A stretch of DNA of 64,000 nucleotides from Melioribacteraceae bacterium. Its GTDB lineage: Bacteria; Bacteroidota; Ignavibacteria; Ignavibacteriales; Melioribacteraceae. Made by a program: the position numbers and the translations under genes. The stretch spans positions 1-64,000 of the forward strand of contig JAIPBD010000020.1 of NCBI GenBank assembly GCA_021739765.1, read 5' to 3'. This document shows, piece after piece, positions 19,086 to 26,601 of this stretch. A model generated the notes under the pieces. It was not told the origin of the DNA. It did no database searches and worked only from the letters and a program-made list of their open reading frames with translations. Position 1 is the first letter of the stretch. Each line of letters begins with the position of its first letter.

Positions 19086-20294
19086 CTATTTTAGAACGAA
19101 CTTTATTCTTTCTCGACTTCCATCGACTTTTTCGGCTTCAGGGATGTTATAAATGGCGCAGAGTAACGGATAAATATCGATGTTGCGAACCGAACCGATT
19201 TTTAGTCCGTTTTTAAAAGAGGGACCACTTGCCAGAAAAATTGCATGCATATCCAAATTATAATTTGCGAATCCGTGATTGCCACCACTTGAATATTTCG
19301 TATAACTTTTTAATCGTTTGTCGGTGGTAATACTCCAACCTAAATCCGCGACTATCAAAATGGGCAAAATTAGGGGATTTTTTGAATAATGAAAATTGTC
19401 GGGAACATCCTCTTTTAAATAAACTTTATAGTTTTTTTCATTCTGCTTCAATGCCTGATAAATTTTATCGACGCGGCCATTTGGTGAATCGATCATTGCG
19501 AAAGGTCCGTCTCCGGAAATTCTATATTCTAATTCTCCGATTGAATCATCAATATTAATAACTCTATCGTTCGAGACCTCAGTCATTCCATGATCCGAAA
19601 CAAAAATTAAATTTGTTTCATCAGTCAATCCAATATTGTTAATACCTTCAACCAGCATTCCTGCTAACGAATCAAGTCTCATAATAGCCTGATTGACTTC
19701 ATCTGAATTCGGACCATACCGATGTCCTTTATCGTCAGCTAATTCGAAGTATAATGTAATAAAATGAGGTCTTTCAACAAGTGGAAGCTGCAGCCAGTTT
19801 AAAACTCCCTCAATCCTTTTTTCATTTGGAGTTGATTCTACATAGTCTTTGAAATATGTAGGTCGTCGATCTTTATTTCTTAAATCGGATGCAGGCCAGA
19901 AATAACATGCGGTTTTAATTCCATTTTTATTTGCGGTTTCCCAAAAAAATTCTCCAGTGTACCAGTTTTCATCTTTTGTAACGGAAGTATCGCCTAATTT
20001 ATAAATCTCTCCGGTGGCACTGTTTTCAAAATAATTTGAAATGATTCCGTGATTTTCAGGGTACATTCCTGTAATTATTGATAAATGATTTGGAAATGTT
20101 TTCGATGGAAAACAAGGTTCCATTGAGATAGCTTTTACTCCCGATTCAGCTATTTTGTTTAAGTTTGGAGTAATTCCACGATTTAAGTAATCCCAGCGAA
20201 ATCCATCAAAACTTACTAGAATTGTATAAGTATTTTCCTGGGAAAAAAGTATTGCTGAATTAAGGAAAAGTAAGAGGATAGTAATTTTTTTCAT
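19086..20294 (-). CDS. Exported ectonucleotide pyrophosphatase/phosphodiesterase-family protein
   Basis: After a signal peptide (about residues 1-18) the alkaline-phosphatase-superfamily core begins with LVSFDGFRWDYL. The metal/nucleophile motif FPSKTFPNHLSIITGMYPENHGI carries the catalytic Thr in KTFPN. Further metal ligands are in YFELADDKGHRYGP, VSDHGMTE and GGNHGFANYNLDMHAIF. This is the set seen in NPP enzymes, which hydrolyse nucleotide pyrophosphates or phosphodiesters outside the cytoplasm. The length of 402 residues is typical for bacterial NPPs. The substrate is unknown. Confidence 0.9.
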   Translation of the reverse strand: MKKITILLLFLNSAILFSQENTYTILVSFDGFRWDYLNRGITPNLNKIAESGVKAISMEPCFPSKTFPNHLSIITGMYPENHGIISNYFENSATGEIYKLGDTSVTKDENWYTGEFFWETANKNGIKTACYFWPASDLRNKDRRPTYFKDYVESTPNEKRIEGVLNWLQLPLVERPHFITLYFELADDKGHRYGPNSDEVNQAIMRLDSLAGMLVEGINNIGLTDETNLIFVSDHGMTEVSNDRVINIDDSIGELEYRISGDGPFAMIDSPNGRVDKIYQALKQNEKNYKVYLKEDVPDNFHYSKNPLILPILIVADLGWSITTDKRLKSYTKYSSGGNHGFANYNLDMHAIFLASGPSFKNGLKIGSVRNIDIYPLLCAIYNIPEAEKVDGSRERIKFVLK

Positions 20295-20389
20295 AATTGA
20301 TTCAAGTATTTTTGTAAAAACACATTAATTCCACAAACAATAAACCCGCTGCTTATGTGATAATCTTCTTCATTTGTTCGATATGAACA

Positions 20390-20430
20390 AACCCGTAAAA
20401 CTTGCAAATGAAATGCAAATTTTACGGGTT
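20390..20430. repeat. Strong hairpin between the TonB receptor and NPP genes
   Basis: An 11-bp perfect inverted repeat, aacccgtaaaa (20390-20400) with ttttacgggtt (20420-20430), encloses a second small stem ttgca/tgcaa. No clear T-run follows on either strand, so it is either a weak terminator or an RNA element in the leader of the minus-strand NPP gene. Confidence 0.6.
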
Positions 20431-20463
20431 CTTCATTCTAATTCCATTTCTCTGTAACGTCTT

Positions 20464-20497
20464 AAAATAAAAAAGGTCGCCCAAATTGAGCGACCTT
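20464..20497 (-). terminator. Intrinsic terminator of the TonB-dependent receptor gene
   Basis: Read on the minus strand, an 8-bp stem (aaggtcgc, 20473-20480, with gcgacctt, 20490-20497) is followed by six T. It lies 20 bases after the receptor stop. Confidence 0.87.
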
Positions 20498-20517
20498 AAA
20501 AGAATAATAATTATTTC

Positions 20518-23214
20518 TTAGAAAGTTACAGAAAGTCCGACATTGAATGTCATTGGTAAACCAAGATAAATTTCCGCGTCATCAGCTGAGTGAGTTCTTC
20601 CATTTGCTGAATATGCGTTAAAGCTGGAATTATCGACAGCATCCTGAACATACAATTCATCAAGCAAGTTGAAAACGTGTCCGAATAATTGGAAGTTCGC
20701 GCCTTGCAATTGCAATGGAAGATCGTATGTCATGTGCAAATCAACGATGGAATATGAAGGAGTTAACCAACTTTGAGTTCTATCAGTTGCATCAGTTCTT
20801 GACAACGGATCAAAATCAGCATAATGATCAGCATAATATCTGAATATACCGGAGAATGTTAATCCTTTGATCGGGAATACTGAAGCGATAATAGCAAAAG
20901 AAGTTTGCGGTTGGTCACCAACTTTCAAGTCTTTTATGTAATAGTTGAAGTCAGTATAATTGATTCCACCACCTGAATAATCTGTATAACGTCCTGCAAC
21001 GTCATCAGTATATTGCCAGTTGCCGAATGAAGCGGATGCATCTAAACGAACCATTTTAATTGGTTGTAAAGCTAATTCTACTTCAACACCGGTGTGAGTT
21101 TGATCCATACCGCTTAAGAAAATAAGACCTTCTGTACCATCTGAGTTAGTTACGTTTCTGGAATTCGCTCTGTCTGTCCAGATTGTATAATAATAGTTAG
21201 CTTTTAAATGAAGTTTACCTTCCCAGCCTCTGTAACCGACACCGGCTTCAATATGAGTGAATTTTTCATTCTCAGGATTATCAGCTTTTGTTCCGTCGCC
21301 ATCATTAATTACATTATCAAAGATAGGCACTTGTTCAACATAACCGGCATTAGCAAAAAGTGTAAAAGCATCAGATAAACGATAGCTTGCTCCACCTTTA
21401 ACTTGGAAACCGTTAATCCAATCTGATTCTGTGAATAATTCATTTCCTGAACCGTCATCAGCAAAATGGTCTGTAAATGAATATTTAATTGTTGACAGTC
21501 CAACGGTGGCATAAGCAGTTAATGCACTTTGTGTGTATTCCGCTTGTGCATAACCACCAAACCAATCAACTGTGTTGGTATTGAAATAGTTAAATTTGTC
21601 GCCAAGTTTTCTATACTTTTGTCCTTCATTCCAAAAATCAGAATGATCAACATAGTAGTATTGACCACCAAGTAAATCTCGAACTTCATAATAATGTTCG
21701 ATTTCCGCTGTTCTCCAATCGATACCAAATGAAGTTTTTAAGTTATCAGATACTTTGTAATAAGCTTTCGAAATCAAACCAACAGTCCATTGGTTATTTC
21801 TGCTGTTTCTTAAAACACCTCTGGAAGCACCATTATTTGCAATATTTCGTGCAATTGTGCCGTTCCAATCAGGAGTTCTTGAAAAACCGGAATAATCCCA
21901 TGCTAAGGAACCGTGAGTTCCGGTTCCACCACCCATACCACCTGAGTAGTAAAGTGTTGAATATAAACTCAAATTATTAGTTAGAGTTGAGTACCAGTTA
22001 AGATTCATAATCGGTTTGTGGAAGAAGTTTTCTCTTTCGTTGATAAAATCCGATGCATATCTATCTGTTCTTGTAGCTGAAGTACTTGTCCAAAGGTTAC
22101 TGTTCCATGCAACATCGCTTTTGTATGATGGATCTACAGGTCCCCAAGTTTGGTTAAAATTTGTCCCTTGCTCAGGAATTGCGTCTAAAACTGCTTGATC
22201 ATAACCAAGTTCCTTTGCAAATTCATGACTGTAAACAGCCGCGTTTTGTTTGTAAAGATTTTGACCATGTGTTTGAGGAGCACCGAGAGCATAAAATTCA
22301 ATTCGGTTTTTCTTGTTGATGTTGTATGAATAACCTAAATAATATGCCCAAGCGTCAGTCCAAGTTTTATCAATAACACCATCGCCGAGTTTTCTTACGA
22401 TAGTTGCGCTCAATGCCCATGTGTTATCAACTAAACCGGTATTAACACTTGCTGAAGATTTTAAGAAGTTTCCGCTTCCGAATTCTTGTTTTACTTTTAT
22501 TCCGGGATTTAATGCCGCCGGATCAGTAACAATATTCATTGTACCACCAATAGAAGGAGTTGCCAAGTTAATTGCACTCAAACCTCTTTGGACCTGAATG
22601 GAAGATGTAGCGTCACCAACTCCATCCCAGTTTGACCAATAAACCCATCCGTTTTCCATATCATTAATGGGTACACCGTTAATCATAATCGCGACGTTTC
22701 TTTGGTTAAAACCGCGAACATTTACTCTTGCGTCACCGGCACCACCACCACTTGGTGTTGCATATACACTCGGAGTAATGTTCAAAGCCAACGGAATGTC
22801 TTGAGAACCAAGAACTAATTCCATTTGTTCTTTATCAACGTTGGTAAATGCGACAGGTGTCTCTCTCTCTTTAGCACGATCAGCAAGAACTTCAACCGAA
22901 AGTGAAAATTGAGTTTCATCCAAATCGAAATTGAGTTCGGTGTTTTGGAAAACACTTACTTCGGTTTCTTGAGTTTGGAATCCGATATAAGAACATACAA
23001 TCTTATATGTTCCTCCATCCAACTTTATAGAATAGTTACCATTGGCATCTGTTGGTGCTCCAACATAACTACCTTTGATATAAACATTTGCACCAATTAA
23101 TGCTTCTCCGTTAGTCGAACTTGTTACTTTACCGGAAAGAGTGTATTGTTGTGCAAAAATGGTACCCGCAATAAATAGTATTGCAAGTGTCGAAAAGATG
23201 TTCCATCTTCTCAT
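20518..23214 (-). CDS. TonB-dependent outer-membrane receptor
   Basis: The signal peptide (about residues 1-21, ending IFAQQ) is followed by a carboxypeptidase-like regulatory domain (YTLSGKVTSSTNGEALIGANV, residues 24-105). The plug domain comes next (VNVRGFNQRNVAIMINGVPI), then a beta-barrel of about 650 residues ending in FNVGLSVTF with the terminal phenylalanine. No SusD partner lies next to it. The substrate (siderophore, vitamin or oligosaccharide) cannot be told. A terminator follows, and the 218-base gap to divergent kdsC must carry its promoter. Confidence 0.93.
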   Translation of the reverse strand: MRRWNIFSTLAILFIAGTIFAQQYTLSGKVTSSTNGEALIGANVYIKGSYVGAPTDANGNYSIKLDGGTYKIVCSYIGFQTQETEVSVFQNTELNFDLDETQFSLSVEVLADRAKERETPVAFTNVDKEQMELVLGSQDIPLALNITPSVYATPSGGGAGDARVNVRGFNQRNVAIMINGVPINDMENGWVYWSNWDGVGDATSSIQVQRGLSAINLATPSIGGTMNIVTDPAALNPGIKVKQEFGSGNFLKSSASVNTGLVDNTWALSATIVRKLGDGVIDKTWTDAWAYYLGYSYNINKKNRIEFYALGAPQTHGQNLYKQNAAVYSHEFAKELGYDQAVLDAIPEQGTNFNQTWGPVDPSYKSDVAWNSNLWTSTSATRTDRYASDFINERENFFHKPIMNLNWYSTLTNNLSLYSTLYYSGGMGGGTGTHGSLAWDYSGFSRTPDWNGTIARNIANNGASRGVLRNSRNNQWTVGLISKAYYKVSDNLKTSFGIDWRTAEIEHYYEVRDLLGGQYYYVDHSDFWNEGQKYRKLGDKFNYFNTNTVDWFGGYAQAEYTQSALTAYATVGLSTIKYSFTDHFADDGSGNELFTESDWINGFQVKGGASYRLSDAFTLFANAGYVEQVPIFDNVINDGDGTKADNPENEKFTHIEAGVGYRGWEGKLHLKANYYYTIWTDRANSRNVTNSDGTEGLIFLSGMDQTHTGVEVELALQPIKMVRLDASASFGNWQYTDDVAGRYTDYSGGGINYTDFNYYIKDLKVGDQPQTSFAIIASVFPIKGLTFSGIFRYYADHYADFDPLSRTDATDRTQSWLTPSYSIVDLHMTYDLPLQLQGANFQLFGHVFNLLDELYVQDAVDNSSFNAYSANGRTHSADDAEIYLGLPMTFNVGLSVTF

Positions 23215-23432
23215 GTGCAGCCCTCACGTTTTTTGTTGAATAATTAGTTTATTATAACAAACAATATTAGGAATATGCTTTATCTCACGCCACTAATATA
23301 CAGGAGTTTAATATAAATTTAACATTTGATATCAAAGTCTCATTTTACTATTTTTGCACTCCCTTTTGAGATAATCTCCACTAACAATCTTAAATAATTC
23401 TTTGTTTTACTTTCACTTTACCAGGCTTTTTA

Positions 23433-23948
23433 ATGATCAATATTGATGAAAAATTATACACAAAATTAACGCAAATCAAATTGCTTATTTCCGATGTGGA
23501 CGGCGTTCTTACTGATGGAAGCCTTTATTATACTGCTGATGGACTTAAAGCAAAAAATTTCTTTGTTAAAGATGGAATGGGAACAGTTCTGCTTCGGAAA
23601 AATGGTATTATCAATGGAATAATTTCTTCCGATAAATCGGATATTATCCAAGTCCGCGCACAAAGATTAAAAATGGATTTTGCATATGTGGGAACTTGGG
23701 AAAAGAAAAAATGTGCGGAAGAATTGTGCGCGAAATACAATCTGGATTTTACTAATCTTGCCTTTATTGGTGATGATGTAAACGACATTGAATTACTCGA
23801 TGCGGTTGGGTTTTCAATGGCTCCATCCGATGCGGTTCCGATTATTCTTGAGCGAGTAGATTATATATCGAAATTTCCCGGTGGTAGAGGCGCTTACCGT
23901 GAACTTGTTGATATGATTTTAACCGCGCAGAATCGCCCCAATTATTAA
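23433..23948 (+). CDS. kdsC: 3-deoxy-D-manno-octulosonate 8-phosphate phosphatase-like HAD hydrolase
   Basis: This small C0-type HAD phosphatase probably removes the phosphate from KDO-8-phosphate on the route to lipopolysaccharide. The nucleophile motif is ISDVDGVLTDG (D-x-D) near residue 20, and motif IV is FIGDDVNDIELL. FFVKDGMG and the terminal PGGRGAYRELVD are KdsC features. The length of 171 residues is normal. The alternative is the related phosphatase domain of sialic-acid pathways. It stands alone on its strand; the other kds genes are outside the window. Confidence 0.88.
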   Translation: MINIDEKLYTKLTQIKLLISDVDGVLTDGSLYYTADGLKAKNFFVKDGMGTVLLRKNGIINGIISSDKSDIIQVRAQRLKMDFAYVGTWEKKKCAEELCAKYNLDFTNLAFIGDDVNDIELLDAVGFSMAPSDAVPIILERVDYISKFPGGRGAYRELVDMILTAQNRPNY

Positions 23949-24082
23949 TTCAAAATAGTTCTACATGACAATTTAAGTGCCGTTTACGGAATCACCGCTC
24001 AAAACTTATTTTACAAGCATTTTTTGACTTACGAGAAATTCTCTGTTTCCCATCTTACCTTTTTCTTCTCAATTTCCAAGAC

Positions 24083-24124
24083 TGTCACGGTCATGGCACC
24101 ACATTAGGAATAATAACCGTGACA
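24083..24124. repeat. 9-bp inverted repeat
   Basis: tgtcacggt (24083-24091) is the exact reverse complement of accgtgaca (24116-24124), with a 24-base loop. No T-run follows. It may be an operator or a recombination scar. Confidence 0.55.
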
Positions 24125-24380
24125 CAACCCCTAGAACTTAACATAATGCAAAAAACAATTCTTATACCAAGCTTTTCACGCGACCTCAATATTAAATGTA
24201 ATTACTGTGAAGGTAGTGGCTACAATGGTTTTTTGCTTTGCTTGAATACTTTTATAGTTCGATAACGATTGCGATAATGACAACGATAATGAATAGTTTT
24301 TAGAACTGCGAAGAACTTTACAAGCTATGATAACCCGGAAAATTCTCTCTTGCTTTTTACTCCCAAACACACGAATTTAA

Positions 24381-24400
24381 TAGTGAACAAGTGATCACTT
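24381..24400. promoter_or_regulatory. Candidate operator, copy A (AGTG-N10-CACT)
   Basis: The site tagtgaacaagtgatcactt has dyad arms AGTG (24382-24385) and CACT (24396-24399). The same arrangement lies at the same distance before the DnaE-like gene at 26602. GAAC-containing dyads are the usual form of LexA boxes in several phyla, so an SOS operator is a reasonable guess, but the true LexA box of this lineage is not known to me. Confidence 0.45.
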
Positions 24401-24409
24401 TAATTGAAA

Positions 24410-24487
24410 ATGAACGAACCGATTTTCGACTTAAAAACATACAAATTACCTCAAGATCGCGGAAAAGGAAAAAGGATACTTATCTAA
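24410..24487 (+). pseudogene. Relic of the 5' end of the DnaE-like gene
   Basis: A 25-codon frame, beginning MNEPIFDLKTYKLPQDRGK, ends in a stop. It aligns codon by codon with the first residues of the protein at 26602 (MTKPFFELTTYKLPQDRGK), and the upstream bases with the operator align too. It is therefore a duplicated promoter plus gene start whose remainder has been lost. Confidence 0.7.
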
Positions 24488-24692
24488 AATTGGTTTGAGT
24501 TTTTTTAAAAAAGATCATAATCAAGATTCATGAAGGGCAGTTGGTCTGGCTACCCTTAATAAACAGTTGATGCTATTGATTTGTTAGCGAAGTAAAACCA
24601 TCTTTTTGATTTTTTTGAAACTCTTGGTGATTATTGCGAAATAATAAATATTGGTTTCTAAAATTGTGGCTGGTGTTATTAGTGTTGTAATG

Positions 24693-24745
24693 TTGTCAAG
24701 GCATCAAGTTCTAAAAAGATTTCTAAGGCCTTTACAGCCTTGGAA
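24693..24745. repeat. 53-bp direct repeat, copy 1
   Basis: It is identical over 53 bases to 25030-25082, beginning ttgtcaaggcatcaag and ending acagccttggaa. An aaggc/gcctt stem lies inside it. Confidence 0.85.
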
Positions 24746-24848
24746 ATGACAAAAGGAAAAAGTACTCGTCATCCCGAACTCGTTTTGGGATCTTCTTGAA
24801 GAACTCGTTGAAATTGAGAAGTTAAGATGCTGAACATGCCTATCGAGC

Positions 24849-24969
24849 GTGTTGCATAACTAATTGTTAGTAGAAATTACAGTTGACTGAGCTTGTCGAA
24901 GTCAAAATAATCCTCGATTCAGTGCATTTCGACAAGCTCAATGCACGGAATTTTTGAGTTCTGCAACAC
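24849..24969. mobile_element. MITE-like palindromic element
   Basis: Imperfect terminal inverted repeats of 13 bases, gtgttgcataact (24849-24861) and agttctgcaacac (24957-24969), match at 12 of 13 positions. Inside lies a perfect 13-bp inverted repeat, tgagcttgtcgaa (24888-24900) with ttcgacaagctca (24928-24940). There is no coding capacity and no clear target duplication. The ends resemble those of some DDE-transposon remnants. Confidence 0.5.
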
Positions 24970-25029
24970 TCACTCTGGTCAGACTAAATTAAATTAGCGT
25001 TTTTTTGTTGGTCTTCATCATGCAGTATT

Positions 25030-25082
25030 TTGTCAAGGCATCAAGTTCTAAAAAGATTTCTAAGGCCTTTACAGCCTTGGAA
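25030..25082. repeat. 53-bp direct repeat, copy 2
   Basis: This is an exact copy of 24693-24745, located 21 bases beyond the stop of the T9SS cargo gene (read on the minus strand). The two copies bracket 284 bases that contain the MITE-like element. Confidence 0.85.
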
Positions 25083-25103
25083 TTATTCTCCACATAAATA
25101 CTC

Positions 25104-26048
25104 CTATTTCAATAAAATTATTTTAGTAGCTAGTATTTTCTCTGCGATGTGCGCAACTAAGAGATAGGTTCCGGATGCCAAATCTTGTGGAGTAAAACTG
25201 ATTGTGTGACGACCTTCCGTTAAAAACTTCTCCGTAATAACTTTTAATTTTTCTCCAGTGATAGAATAAACTGCCAATTCAATTTTACCATCTTGTTCTA
25301 GCACCAGTGAAATTGTAGTTGTTAAATTGAATGGATTTGGGTGAACTTTAAGGTTTACGTCAGCATTTTCATCAATTTCAGCATGATCATTATTAACACC
25401 TACAATTGTTCCGTATTTTTGCTTACCGATAATACATCCAAGAAGATTATAATTTCCTTTATGCCATACCAACTCCCATGTTTTCCCAATACCTTTAGAG
25501 ATTCCAACTCCACCGGTACCCTGAAGACCTATAGGAGTATAGAGTGTGTCTCTTCTTTCCACCCATACATTTTGGAAGTATTTTGTGTTATAATATTCAT
25601 TAAGTTCAGCGATGTAGGCTCTCCAATTTGTGCGGAAGAGCCGGCCAATATAAGTAGTATCATTCAAGCTACATAATTTCCAAATTGTTGTGTCGGGTAA
25701 ATCGGCGAAATCTAGAAGCAGTATCTCATTCGGCCAACACTCCTCTAAATAGCTCGGTTGATACTCGAAGAGTTTATCTCCCTCTTCTCTGTAATAAAGA
25801 AAATACTCGGCAAAACTATCTGACCAACTACGATGGAGGATTTTGTAAGTCAAGGAATCAATTGTTGTGTCACCAACTACCTCCTCGAACTTGTAGAAAA
25901 TTTCACCATGATTGGGAGAAAATGTGTCTGTGTTGTACGCCCAGTAAATCCAGCGGTTACCTACATCAAGGGGGTACCACCGTTCCGGATCAGTTTGAGA
26001 GAATAAGGTTGAGCTGCACAAAAAAACAAGCAAAAAAACATATTTCAT
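25104..26048 (-). CDS. Secreted protein with type IX secretion sorting domain
   Basis: A signal peptide (about residues 1-18, ending TLFSQ) is followed by a roughly 200-residue body opening with RWYPLDVGNRWIYWAY, a start common in secreted proteins of this group. The last 80 residues form a T9SS type A C-terminal domain: VHPNPFNLTTTISLVL, then YSITGEKLKVI, then LASGTYLLVA and a basic end. Type IX cargo is carried across the outer membrane and the domain is usually cleaved. The function of the body is unknown. It stands alone among repeats, between relics of other genes. Confidence 0.85.
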   Translation of the reverse strand: MKYVFLLVFLCSSTLFSQTDPERWYPLDVGNRWIYWAYNTDTFSPNHGEIFYKFEEVVGDTTIDSLTYKILHRSWSDSFAEYFLYYREEGDKLFEYQPSYLEECWPNEILLLDFADLPDTTIWKLCSLNDTTYIGRLFRTNWRAYIAELNEYYNTKYFQNVWVERRDTLYTPIGLQGTGGVGISKGIGKTWELVWHKGNYNLLGCIIGKQKYGTIVGVNNDHAEIDENADVNLKVHPNPFNLTTTISLVLEQDGKIELAVYSITGEKLKVITEKFLTEGRHTISFTPQDLASGTYLLVAHIAEKILATKIILLK

Positions 26049-26601
26049 TTTTACTCCAGGCTAATCGCCACTATTAAGTATATTGCTTTGCGGATAATAC
26101 CTATCCAATTAAAAAGTCCTCGCGAGACTGTAATTTGGTGCGGCTTGCTCAACAATTTAAAAGTCGGTGTTATCCGCTTAATAAAAATCTTTGTTTTTCA
26201 TAACCCCTCCCTCATGCACTAAAATGTTAAGTAAAATCGAATAGGCATATTAATATACTTTACACTGTTGACAATCAAAAGATTAACATGTCTATTTACA
26301 AAATATAGTCTCTATAGTTAAAAGTCAATCAATATCTTTTTTGATAAAACAATTTAGAATATTATAATATCGACAATAAGTCTTATTTCACATAACAAAC
26401 CGCAATGTTGAAAAACATGGCCTTGTTCGAACCGGAATAAGGTTCTCTAAAAGCCTGACTTATTGCAATAAAACGAATAGGCTGATGATTTTTCTCAATG
26501 ACAGACCTGGGATAAATTTTCTTCGGTGATATCTCTCCCTTGTTTTTCGATGGAAAATAAACGAAATTATAGTGAACAAACGAACACTATAATTTTGCAA
26601 A
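26049..26601. other. Non-coding stretch upstream of the DnaE-like gene
   Basis: There is no intact gene in these 550 bases. A GAACC/GGTTC dyad occurs at about 26430-26446, and a possible operator (26569-26590) stands at its right end. AT-rich sequence fills the rest and I see nothing else. Confidence 0.5.
26569..26590. promoter_or_regulatory. Candidate operator, copy B (ATAGTG-N10-CACTAT)
   Basis: The perfect dyad arms ATAGTG (26569-26574) and CACTAT (26585-26590) enclose aacaaacgaa, with GAAC twice in direct orientation. It lies 12 bases before the start codon at 26602, where a repressor would block transcription or initiation. It matches copy A at 24381. Confidence 0.5.

Larger units (their letters stand above)
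23949..25103. other. Gene-poor accessory stretch with repeats and relics
   Basis: There is no credible intact gene in these 1.15 kb. It holds an inverted repeat (24083-24124), a possible operator with a relic reading frame (24381-24487), two copies of a 53-bp direct repeat and a MITE-like palindromic element between them. Around 24260-24295 three gcGATAA-type units (cgataac, cgataat, cgataat) recur at short intervals, a possible protein-binding cluster of unknown meaning. The rest shows nothing I can name. Confidence 0.6.

Noticed and set aside
20390-20430. Hairpin considered as the terminator of the NPP or TonB-receptor gene
   Set aside because: No T-run follows on either strand, and the receptor gene already has a clear terminator at 20464-20497.
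24176-24370. 64-residue minus-strand frame rich in Ser and Leu
   Set aside because: No ribosome-binding site, biased composition from short repeats, and no family resemblance.
24693-25082. CRISPR array from the repeated 53-base unit
   Set aside because: There are only two copies, 284 bases apart, without regular spacers or cas genes.
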